64,000 bases of DNA from Devosia aquimaris. GTDB taxonomy: Bacteria; Pseudomonadota; Alphaproteobacteria; Rhizobiales; Devosiaceae. The stretch's first letter is position 1. Each line of letters starts with the position of its first letter. The stretch lies in NCBI RefSeq assembly GCF_020169335.1, contig NZ_JAIEZN010000002.1, forward strand, positions 992,001 to 1,056,000. Direction: 5' to 3'. The position numbers and the translations under genes were made by a program. A model generated the notes under the pieces. That model did not search any database, was not told the origin of the DNA, and was given only the letters and a program-made list of their open reading frames with translations. Below are positions 57,003 through 64,000 of the stretch, piece by piece.

Positions 57003-57084
57003 TTTCACTGAAACTGAAAAACTGTCGACCGCCAGCCCGATTTTACGCCATATAATGCTCTCAACCGAAACTGGCTTTCAGAAA
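57003..57084. promoter_or_regulatory. Divergent promoter with paired inverted repeats upstream of ridA-like gene
   Basis: A perfect -10 TATAAT lies at 57051-57056 on the plus strand, with a poor -35. TTTCA-C-TGAAA (57003-57013) and TTTC-A-GAAA (57076-57084) are similar small inverted repeats on either side of it. They are plausible operator halves, either flanking the promoter or allowing looping. The 159-base gap 56943-57101 serves both the M81 gene and the RidA operon. Confidence 0.5.
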
Positions 57085-57101
57085 CGACCTTGGAGTGCGT
57101 C

Positions 57102-57485
57102 ATGTCCATCAAACGTTATGGTGCTGAAAAATCGGGTGCGGGCGGACAGAACCTGCCCTTCGCGCGTGCCGTCGAGGCGGGGGGCTGGCTCTATGTTTCC
57201 GGCCAGGTGGCCATGAAGGACGGCGAGATCGTGCGCGGTGGCATCGTCGAGGAAACCCACCTCACCATCCAGAACATCATCGCCATCCTTGAGGAGGCTG
57301 GCTACGGCCTCGAACATGTGGTGCGTTGTGGCGTCTGGCTCGACGATCCGCGCGACTTCTGGAGCTTCAACGGCGTCTACAAGAGCTATTTCGGCGAGCA
57401 TCCGCCGGCCCGCGCCTGCGTCCAGAGCCATATGATGGTCGACTGCAAGGTCGAGATCGAATGCGTCGCCTATAAGGGGCCCTGA
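57102..57485 (+). CDS. RidA-family protein (reactive enamine/imine deaminase type)
   Basis: Protein of 127 aa of the YjgF/YER057c/UK114 family. The ATG at 57102 follows TTGGAG. GQNLPFARAVEAGGWLYVSGQVAMKDGE and VWLDDPRDFWSFNGVYKSYFGEHPPARACVQ match the trimer fold. The Arg expected to bind a carboxylate is present in PPARACVQ. These proteins hydrolyse reactive imines and enamines made by PLP enzymes. It is two bases from the SDR gene and upstream of a PLP-dependent enzyme, which fits that role. Confidence 0.9.
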   Translation: MSIKRYGAEKSGAGGQNLPFARAVEAGGWLYVSGQVAMKDGEIVRGGIVEETHLTIQNIIAILEEAGYGLEHVVRCGVWLDDPRDFWSFNGVYKSYFGEHPPARACVQSHMMVDCKVEIECVAYKGP

Positions 57486-57486
57486 G

Positions 57487-58263
57487 ATGAGCGCTTCGCC
57501 CTTCCGCCTGGACGGCAAGACCGTGCTGATCTCTGGCGCCGGCGGCGGCATTGGTCGGTCGCTGGTTGCCGCCTTCCGGGCGGCAGGCGCCGGTGTCATC
57601 GGCGCTGACCGCAGCGCCGAGCTGATGGACGGGCTGGAACTGGCCGGGCAGGTGCTGTTCGACCAGGCCGACGCCAGGGGCACACGCAGCGCCATCGAGC
57701 ATCATCTCAAGGCCTTTGGCGCCCCCGATGCCGTGGTTTCCAATGCCGGTTTCACCCGCGCCGAAATCCTCGACCACCTCGACGACGACGCCTGGGCCTC
57801 CGAGCTCGCCATCAACCTCAATGGCGCCTATGCCATGACCGACCCGATCGTTGCCGCCATGGCCGCGCGGGGGTCGGGGAGCCTCGTCTTCATCGCCTCG
57901 GTCAATGCCCTGGGCCACTACGGCAACCCCGCCTATTCGGCCGCCAAGGCCGGCCTCGTCGCCTATGCCAAGGCCATCGCCGTCGAGCGCGGCGGGCGGG
58001 GCGTGCGGGCCAATGTGATCTGCCCCGGTTCGGTGCGCACGCCGGCCTGGGATCATCGGCTTGAGGCCGATCCGACCCTCCTCGACAATGTGCTGCCGCA
58101 TTATCCGCTCGGCCGCATGGTGCTGCCCATGGAAGTGGCCAATGCCGCCGTGTTCTATTGCTCCGATGCCGCTTCGGGCATAACCGGCACGGTGTTGCCG
58201 GTCGACGCTGGCCTCACCGCCGGCAATCTGGTGTTCGTTGACGAGGTCCTGAGGGGCAAATGA
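57487..58263 (+). CDS. Short-chain dehydrogenase/reductase
   Basis: NAD(P)-dependent SDR of 258 aa with the cofactor motif SGAGGGIGRSL, the NAG-type motif VSNAGFT, the Ser in FIASVNALGHYG and the catalytic Tyr/Lys in YSAAKAG. RPA-type sequences late in the fold (CPGSVRTPAWD) are typical. It oxidises or reduces a hydroxyl/keto group on a small substrate, unknown here. Its stop overlaps the start of the DSD1-type gene by four bases, and RidA precedes it, so the three work in one pathway. Confidence 0.92.
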   Translation: MSASPFRLDGKTVLISGAGGGIGRSLVAAFRAAGAGVIGADRSAELMDGLELAGQVLFDQADARGTRSAIEHHLKAFGAPDAVVSNAGFTRAEILDHLDDDAWASELAINLNGAYAMTDPIVAAMAARGSGSLVFIASVNALGHYGNPAYSAAKAGLVAYAKAIAVERGGRGVRANVICPGSVRTPAWDHRLEADPTLLDNVLPHYPLGRMVLPMEVANAAVFYCSDAASGITGTVLPVDAGLTAGNLVFVDEVLRGK

Positions 58264-59321
58264 CCGATATTTCTGCGCTCGATACCCCTGCCGTGCTGAT
58301 CGACATCGACCGGGTCGAGGCCAATCTGGCCCGCGCCCAGAGCTATGCCGATAGCCATGGTCTCAAGCTGCGTCCCCATATCAAGACCCACAAGCTGCCG
58401 CGCTTTGCCAAGCGCGCCATGGAACTGGGCGCCGTGGGCATCACCGTGCAGAAGCTGGGCGAAGCCGAGGTGTTTGCCGATGCCGGCATCACCGAAATCT
58501 TCCTGCCCTACAACATCATTGGCGCTGCCAAGCTGGCGCGGCTGCGGGCGCTGGCCGAGCGGGTCAATATCAGCGTCACCGCCGACAGCGTCACGACCGT
58601 GGCCGGCCTGTCGGACGCTTTTGCCGATGCGGGCAAGCCGCTCACCGTCCTCGTCGAATGCGACACCGGCATGGGCCGCTGCGGCGTGCAGACGCCCGAG
58701 GCTGCGGTTGCCCTGGCGCAATTGATCGCCGCCTCGCCTGGCCTGGTGTTTGGCGGGCTGATGACCTATCCGGCTGCCGGCCAGGTCGAAGCCAATGCCG
58801 CCTGGCTGGCCATGGCCAAATCCGAACTGGCTGCCGCCGGCCTGCCGGCCGCCGTGATCTCCAATGGCGGTACGCCCGACCTTTGGCGCGCGCACGAGGT
58901 CACAGCCGCTACCGAGCATCGCCCCGGCACCTATATCTATATGGACCGCTTCCAGGTGGCCAAAGGCGTCGGCGGGTTCACCGATTGCGCGCTGACCGTG
59001 CTGGCCACCGTGGTCAGCCGCCCCACCGAAGACCGCGCCATCATCGATGCCGGCTCCAAGGCGCTGACCAGCGATACGCTGGGCATGACCGGCTTCGGCC
59101 TTATCGAGGCCTATCCCGAGGCCGTCATCACCGGGCTCAGCGAAGAGCATGGCACCATTGATCTGTCCAAGTGTGCCACCAAGCCCGTGATCGGCGAGAC
59201 CCTGCGCATCATTCCCAACCACGCCTGCGTGGTCAGCAATTTGTTCGACACCGTGCATCTGATTTCCGGTGAACAACTGGTCGAGACGGTGGACGTCGCT
59301 GCGCGCGGACGGGTCGGGTGA
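58260..59321 (+). CDS. DSD1-type PLP enzyme (D-threonine aldolase / D-serine dehydratase-like)
   Basis: Cytoplasmic protein of 353 aa with an alanine-racemase-like PLP barrel (PHIKTHKLPRFAK holds the PLP Lys) and a C-terminal metal-binding domain (IIPNHACVVSNLFD, where His and Cys are expected zinc/manganese ligands). Family members cleave or dehydrate D-3-hydroxy-amino acids such as D-threonine or D-serine. Products of such reactions include enamine/imine intermediates, which would explain the RidA gene. An ATGA overlap couples it to the SDR. The true substrate remains open. Confidence 0.88.
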   Translation: MTDISALDTPAVLIDIDRVEANLARAQSYADSHGLKLRPHIKTHKLPRFAKRAMELGAVGITVQKLGEAEVFADAGITEIFLPYNIIGAAKLARLRALAERVNISVTADSVTTVAGLSDAFADAGKPLTVLVECDTGMGRCGVQTPEAAVALAQLIAASPGLVFGGLMTYPAAGQVEANAAWLAMAKSELAAAGLPAAVISNGGTPDLWRAHEVTAATEHRPGTYIYMDRFQVAKGVGGFTDCALTVLATVVSRPTEDRAIIDAGSKALTSDTLGMTGFGLIEAYPEAVITGLSEEHGTIDLSKCATKPVIGETLRIIPNHACVVSNLFDTVHLISGEQLVETVDVAARGRVG

Positions 59322-59351
59322 CGATCCGGGCATGGCGGCTGGAGTGAGGCC

Positions 59352-59921
59352 ATGCAGGACCTCACCTTCTTTGATCGTCCGCCAGCGGTCGTCGCGCCCG
59401 AGCTGATCGGCGCGCGCCTGCTCGTCGACGGTGTCGGCGGGGTGCTGGTGGAAGTTGAAGCCTATGACGAGGCCGATCCGGCGTCGCACAGCTTTCGCGG
59501 GCCCACGCTGCGCAACGCCGCCATGTTCGGCCCGCCCGGCCATGTCTATGTCTACAAGATCTATGGCATCCACTGGTGCCTCAATATCGTCTGCCAACGC
59601 GGCAGTGCGCTATTGCTGCGTGCGCTTGAACCAACCGACGGGCTGGCCCAGATGCGCGAGCGGCGCGGCGGTGTGCCCGACCGTCACCTGTGCTCGGGGC
59701 CAGGAAAGCTTTGTCAGGCGCTGGCGGTGGATCGCGGGCACGACGGGCTGTCGCTGGCGGGCGCGCCCTTTGCTCTGGAGCTGGCCAATCAGCCCGCTGC
59801 CATCCTGACCGGCCCACGCATCGGCATCACCAAAGCCGTCGACACCCCCTGGCGCTTCGCTTTGGCCAGCTCGCGCTTTCTCAGCAAGCCCATGTCCGCG
59901 GTGGAGAGCCATCAGCGTTGA
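59352..59921 (+). CDS. DNA-3-methyladenine glycosylase (AAG/MPG family)
   Basis: Base-excision repair enzyme of 189 aa that removes alkylated purines from DNA. The fold and active-site segment VEVEAYDEADPASHSFRGPT contain the catalytic Glu and conserved His. MFGPPGHVYVYKIYGIHWCLNIV is the family hallmark. Length is normal for bacterial members. The 30-base gap after the DSD1-type gene is small, so co-transcription is possible, but its role is unrelated. It begins a DNA-repair pair with recQ. Confidence 0.94.
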   Translation: MQDLTFFDRPPAVVAPELIGARLLVDGVGGVLVEVEAYDEADPASHSFRGPTLRNAAMFGPPGHVYVYKIYGIHWCLNIVCQRGSALLLRALEPTDGLAQMRERRGGVPDRHLCSGPGKLCQALAVDRGHDGLSLAGAPFALELANQPAAILTGPRIGITKAVDTPWRFALASSRFLSKPMSAVESHQR

Positions 59922-59969
59922 CGCCATGCCGCCTTGCGGCGCACCCCGTGCCTGTGATCCAAGAGCGGC

Positions 59970-61844
59970 GTGAGCACACTTGAATCGGCATGGGATCTTT
60001 TCACGAGTGGCGCGATGGCCCAGCAGCGCGACGCGCTAGCAACGGCACGCGATCCGCTGGCCGTGCTGCGCGAAGTGTTTGGCCACAAGAGCTTCCGGGG
60101 TCAGCAGGACCAGGTGGTGCGCCATCTGGTCGATGGCGGCGACGCCGTTGTGCTGTTCCCTACCGGCGCCGGGAAATCGATGTGCTACCAGATCCCGGCC
60201 ATCTGCCGGCCAGGGGTAGGAATCGTCATCTCGCCGCTGATTGCCCTGATGCGCGACCAGGTCGAGGCGCTGCGCCAGGCTGGCGTCGCCGCTGCCGCGC
60301 TCAACTCCTCGCTCAATGCCGAGGAATCCGCCGATGTGCGCCGGCAATTGCGCAATGGCGAGCTGGACCTGCTCTATGTGGCGCCCGAACGCGTGGCCAC
60401 CCCCGGCTTTGCCAACATGCTGTCGGGCATCGACATTGCCCTTTTCGCCATCGACGAGGCGCATTGCGTGAGCCAGTGGGGTCATGATTTCCGCCCCGAA
60501 TACCGTGAACTGAGCAAGCTCACCGAACTCTTCCCCGGCGTGCCGCGCATTGCCCTGACCGCAACGGCAGACCCCACTACGCGCGAAGACATCATCGAGC
60601 GCCTGGGGCTCGAAACGGCCGAGGTCTTCACCACCAGTTTCGACCGCCCCAATATTTCCTATTCCATCGTCGAGCGCGACAAGGCCCGCGACCAGTTGCT
60701 TGCGTTTCTCGCCGCGCACAAGGGCAGCTCGGGCATCGTTTACTGCCTGAGCCGCGCCAAGGTTGAGGATACCGCCGATTGGCTATCCTCCAAGGGCATT
60801 CCGGCTTTGCCCTATCATGCCGGCCTGCCCGCCGAGACGCGCAGCGCCAACCAGGATGCCTTCCTCAAGGAAGACAACATCTGCATGGTCGCCACGGTCG
60901 CCTTCGGCATGGGGATCGACAAGCCCGACGTGCGCTATGTCGCCCATATGGATCTGCCGGCCTCCATCGAGGCCTATTACCAGGAAACCGGCCGCGCCGG
61001 GCGCGACGGCCAGCCCGCCGACGCCTGGATGAGCTATGGCATGGCCGATGTGGTGCAGCGCCGCCGCATGATCGACGAGGGCAATGCCCCCGACGAGGTC
61101 AAGCGCCTCGAACATGGCAAGCTCAATGCCCTGCTGGGCGTCTGTGAAACCGCCGAATGCCGCCGCAAGGCGATCCTCAACCACTTCGGCGAGGCCCATC
61201 CAGGCAATTGCGGCAATTGCGATACCTGCCGCTCGCCGGTGGAATCCTGGGACGGCACCGAGGCGGCGATCAAGGCGCTGGCCGCCATTTATCGCACCGG
61301 CATGCGCTTCGGTGCCGCCCACATCATCGATGTGCTGATGGGCAAGTCGACCGAAAAGGTCGAGCGCTTCGGCCACCACAACCAGAAGGTGTTTGGCGCC
61401 GGGGCGGATCTCGACGCCAAGGTGTGGCAATCGGTGCTCCGCCAGCTCACCGCCTCGGGCCTGATCGTGGTCGACCATGCCAATCACGGTGCACTGACGC
61501 TGGGGGAGGGGGCGCACGCGGTCTTCAAGCGCGAGCGGCAGGTCATCCTGCGCAAGGACCGGCCCAAAAAGACCGTCGAGGTCCGCCGCTCGCTCGAACG
61601 CGCCGCCAATGTGCCGCCCCATGCCCAGCCGCTGTTCGAGGCGCTGCGCGAGGCGCGCACCCGCATTGCCAAGCAGCAGGGCGTGCCGCCCTATGTCATC
61701 TTTCATGACGCCACGCTGCGCGCCATGGCCCTGGCTGTGCCGCGTCACCCGCACGACATGCTCAACCTGCCCGGCGTCGGCCAGGCCAAGCTGGATCGAT
61801 ACGGCGAGGCCTTCCTGGCGGTGGTGGCCGAGGTGGCCGCGTGA
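59970..61844 (+). CDS. recQ: ATP-dependent DNA helicase RecQ
   Basis: 3'-5' DNA helicase of 624 aa. Walker A is [14 protein letters not shown], the DEAH-like box [18 protein letters not shown], motif [17 protein letters not shown]. The zinc-binding domain uses Cys residues in [15 protein letters not shown] and CGNCDTC. The winged-helix RQC domain and a C-terminal HRDC domain (from about residue 545) complete the usual bacterial layout. The GTG at 59970 adds 15 residues over the ATG at 60015; either could be used. Its stop overlaps the start of the DUF1624 gene by four bases. Confidence 0.96.
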   Translation: MSTLESAWDLFTSGAMAQQRDALATARDPLAVLREVFGHKSFRGQQDQVVRHLVDGGDAVVLFPTGAGKSMCYQIPAICRPGVGIVISPLIALMRDQVEALRQAGVAAAALNSSLNAEESADVRRQLRNGELDLLYVAPERVATPGFANMLSGIDIALFAIDEAHCVSQWGHDFRPEYRELSKLTELFPGVPRIALTATADPTTREDIIERLGLETAEVFTTSFDRPNISYSIVERDKARDQLLAFLAAHKGSSGIVYCLSRAKVEDTADWLSSKGIPALPYHAGLPAETRSANQDAFLKEDNICMVATVAFGMGIDKPDVRYVAHMDLPASIEAYYQETGRAGRDGQPADAWMSYGMADVVQRRRMIDEGNAPDEVKRLEHGKLNALLGVCETAECRRKAILNHFGEAHPGNCGNCDTCRSPVESWDGTEAAIKALAAIYRTGMRFGAAHIIDVLMGKSTEKVERFGHHNQKVFGAGADLDAKVWQSVLRQLTASGLIVVDHANHGALTLGEGAHAVFKRERQVILRKDRPKKTVEVRRSLERAANVPPHAQPLFEALREARTRIAKQQGVPPYVIFHDATLRAMALAVPRHPHDMLNLPGVGQAKLDRYGEAFLAVVAEVAA

Positions 61845-62824
61845 CGGACGCCACAGTCTCGAGCCGCCCGCGCTTTGCGGCAATCGACATTGCCCGTGGC
61901 GTCGCCATCATCGCCATGATCGCCTATCACCTGTGCTGGGACCTGAGCTATTTCCGCTTCATCGCACCGGACGTCGGCTATGATCGCGAATGGGTGGTGA
62001 TCGCCCGCTCGATCCTGGCGGTGTTCCTGTTCCTGGTGGGCGTTGGCCTGGTCCTTGGCCATGGTCGCGGCATCCGCTGGCGCGCCTTCTGGCGGCGCTG
62101 GATGTTCGTGGTGGCCGGCGCCCTTGCCATCACCCTGGGCACCTGGATCGTCTTTCCCGAGAGCTTTGTCTATTTCGGCGTGCTGCACGCCATTGCGCTG
62201 TTCAGCCTGATGGCCCTGCCGTTCCTCGCCGCGCCCATCTGGGTGGCTGGCCTAGTCGCCGCCATTGTCATTGCCTTGCCCTTCGGCTTCAGCGACGCGC
62301 TGTTCAACGAAAAGCCCTACTCCTGGCTCGGCTTCTGGGTGGTGCCGCCACCGACCAACGATCTGGTGCCGGTCTTCCCCTGGTTCGGCGCGGTACTGAT
62401 CGGCGTGATTGCCATGCGCCTGCTGCTGGCGAGCCGTTGGGCCGCGCGATTGGCCGCCATCCAGCCGCAGGGTCGGTTGCCCCGGCTGCTGGCCACGCTG
62501 GGGCGCTGGAGCCTGTTGATCTATCTGCTGCACCAACCGATCCTGCTCGGTATCATTGCTCCGGCGGCGGCCCTGCTGCATCCCGAAATCGCCATGCGCC
62601 AGACCGATTTCCTCGCCTCGTGCCAATCGACATGTGTCGATTCCGGCACCTCGGCAGACCTCTGCACCACCTATTGCCAGTGCGGCCTTGAGGGCGTTGA
62701 GGCCAATGATCTCTGGCAGGCCATCTATTCGGGTCTGGTTTCCGCCGATGAGCAGGCCAAGCTGGATGCCAGCAATCGCCAATGTTCGGCCCTGATCTAT
62801 CCCGAACTCAACAGCCCGCAGTAA
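61841..62824 (+). CDS. DUF1624 membrane acyltransferase-like protein with Cys-rich tail
   Basis: Inner-membrane protein of 327 aa of the heparan-alpha-glucosaminide N-acetyltransferase-like (DUF1624) family. About seven helices cover residues 12-250, starting [24 protein letters not shown]. Such proteins move acyl groups across or at the membrane. The last 65-70 residues carry six Cys (positions in [20 protein letters not shown] and RQCS), which is not normal for the family and suggests a disulfide-bonded periplasmic appendage. It overlaps recQ by four bases. Confidence 0.85.
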   Translation: MTDATVSSRPRFAAIDIARGVAIIAMIAYHLCWDLSYFRFIAPDVGYDREWVVIARSILAVFLFLVGVGLVLGHGRGIRWRAFWRRWMFVVAGALAITLGTWIVFPESFVYFGVLHAIALFSLMALPFLAAPIWVAGLVAAIVIALPFGFSDALFNEKPYSWLGFWVVPPPTNDLVPVFPWFGAVLIGVIAMRLLLASRWAARLAAIQPQGRLPRLLATLGRWSLLIYLLHQPILLGIIAPAAALLHPEIAMRQTDFLASCQSTCVDSGTSADLCTTYCQCGLEGVEANDLWQAIYSGLVSADEQAKLDASNRQCSALIYPELNSPQ

Positions 62825-62975
62825 CCGCGCAAACTTGCGTTTTTTGCTCAGATTCCGTCTTGAATGGTAGGGCGAATGGGCATTGAATAATTGTACTACT
62901 GATTTGTCCGCACCGCTGTGACGCCTGCCGCACGGCCAGGTCGGACCCCACATTTTTTGACGTCTGGATACTGCC

Positions 62976-64000
62976 TTGACCCCCCACACGGCTGGCCGCG
63001 ACCGTTCGCGCGGCGATGCAGGTGCACATCTGGCTGCGGCCCATGCCGGCAAAGGTCAGACCGCCCTGGTGCGGATCGCCATTTTCTCGCTGCGACACCC
63101 CTGGCAGGCCTCGGCGGCCATTCTGGCCACCATCATTGCCTCGGTATTGCAACTGCTCATTCCGCGCCTGCTGGGCCATGCGGTCGATCAGGCGCAGGGC
63201 ATTTTGGCTGTGGGCGCGCCGGGCGCCGAGCAGGCGCTGTTCTGGAGCGCAATGACGCTCCTGACCGTGTCGGTGGCGCGCGGTGTCTTCACCCTGATCC
63301 AGAACTATTTCTCGGAATCGGTGGGTCACCATGTCGGCTACGAGCTGCGCCTGGCCTTCTACGACAAGGTCCAGAAGCTCTCCTATTCCTACCACGACAA
63401 GATCCACACCGGCGATCTGATCACCGTGGGCCTGCTCGATCTGGACGGCGTGCGCATGTTCTTTGCCACCGGGCTCATCCGCGTGGTGCTGCTGTCCGTC
63501 CTGATCGGCGTGGGCGCCTATATGCTGCTCACCACTGATCTGCTGCTCGGCCTCCTGGCCCTGAGCTTTGTGCCCTTCGTCGCCTGGCGCTCATCGGTGG
63601 CGCAGCTGACCCTGCGCGCCACCTGGATTGTGCTGCAGCAAAAACTCTCTGGCCTCACCCGGGTGATGGAAGAGAACCTGGGCGGCATTCGCGTCGTCCG
63701 CGCCTTCTCCGGCCAGAAGTTCGAGCTGGACAAGTTCGACGCCGCCTCGCGCGAGGCCCTTGCCCTCTCGCATGATCGCGTCGACATCCGCGTGCGAAAC
63801 ACCAGCGCCATGACCCTGTCCTTCTTCGCCGCCATGGGCCTGGTGCTCTGGTTTGGCGGCCTCAAGGTCATCGCCGGCGAAATGAGCGTGGGCACGCTGG
63901 CGAGTTTTCTCACTTTCATGACCATCCTGCAGATGCCGGTGCGCCAGCTCGGGCTGATGGTCAATTCCTTTGCCCGTGCCTCCATCTGTGGCGACCGTCT
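62976..64000 (+). CDS. ABC exporter transmembrane domain (partial, cut by right edge)
   Basis: An open frame from 62976 to the window end encodes the membrane part of a type-I ABC exporter (MsbA/multidrug style). Evidence is AIFSLRHPWQASAAILATII, LRLAFYDKVQKLSYSYHDKIHTGDLIT (coupling-helix region), MEENLGGIRVVRAFSGQKFE and ASFLTFMTILQMPVRQLG. The nucleotide-binding domain lies beyond the window. No ATG is in frame near the start: a TTG at 62976 follows an in-frame TGA, and a GTG at 63069 is the alternative. The first 31 residues are hydrophilic and Ala/His-rich. Substrate unknown. Confidence 0.88.
   Translation, partial: MTPHTAGRDRSRGDAGAHLAAAHAGKGQTALVRIAIFSLRHPWQASAAILATIIASVLQLLIPRLLGHAVDQAQGILAVGAPGAEQALFWSAMTLLTVSVARGVFTLIQNYFSESVGHHVGYELRLAFYDKVQKLSYSYHDKIHTGDLITVGLLDLDGVRMFFATGLIRVVLLSVLIGVGAYMLLTTDLLLGLLALSFVPFVAWRSSVAQLTLRATWIVLQQKLSGLTRVMEENLGGIRVVRAFSGQKFELDKFDAASREALALSHDRVDIRVRNTSAMTLSFFAAMGLVLWFGGLKVIAGEMSVGTLASFLTFMTILQMPVRQLGLMVNSFARASICGDR

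Overview
The window reads as a high-GC alphaproteobacterial chromosome segment, most likely Hyphomicrobiales and plausibly Devosia or a close relative. This is an inference from codon style, the density of binding-protein-dependent sugar importers, the mixture of ROK, LacI and RpiR regulators, and the dispersed G/C-rich intergenic palindromes. No rRNA, tRNA, transposase, phage gene or CRISPR array was seen.

Layout. (1) 2-7972: the end of a dipeptide/oligosaccharide-type ABC importer (last codons of one permease, a second permease, two ATPases), two tandem apiosidase-like DUF5060/DUF4038 proteins, and convergent ROK-regulator and sugar-epimerase genes. (2) 8301-18054: a GH2 glycosidase, a PotABCD-type ABC importer on the minus strand, and a divergent GH38 alpha-mannosidase. 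(3) 18597-20896: a soluble double-PAS chemoreceptor translationally coupled to CheW, behind an AT-rich leader. (4) 21013-23436: a sulfite-oxidase-like molybdoprotein overlapping an FAD/NAD reductase, then a VOC dioxygenase. (5) 23552-31532: a guanidine-assimilation operon on the minus strand, with a sigma-54-type promoter, a guanidine-I (ykkC) riboswitch, an intrinsic terminator, an ABC importer, two DUF1989 proteins and a biotin carboxylase of the urea/guanidine carboxylase family. (6) 31756-35182: a FecR-domain protein with an Asn/Gly-rich tail and a CHASE2-(degenerate GGDEF)-EAL phosphodiesterase. (7) 35195-42999: a GH78 rhamnosidase-ABC importer operon with a divergent LacI regulator. (8) 43038-46326: an M81 metallopeptidase-like protein coupled to an MFS transporter, and an NTF2-like protein. 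(9) 46722-55365: a Gfo/Idh/MocA dehydrogenase, an ABC importer, an RpiR regulator and a GH20 hexosaminidase, closed by a strong terminator. (10) 55458-59321: a second M81 protein divergent from a RidA-SDR-DSD1-type cluster. (11) 59352-64000: 3-methyladenine glycosylase, RecQ, a DUF1624 membrane acyltransferase with a Cys-rich tail, and an ABC exporter cut by the right edge.

The common logic of most blocks is importer plus cytoplasmic glycosidase plus a local one-component regulator. None of the glycosidases has a signal peptide, so short glycans are probably imported intact and hydrolysed inside the cell. The best-supported regulatory discovery is the layered control of the guanidine operon: nitrogen-type promoter, then ligand-sensing RNA, then terminator. 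The least characterised systems are the FecR/CHASE2-EAL pair, the two M81 clusters and the tandem apiosidase-like pair.
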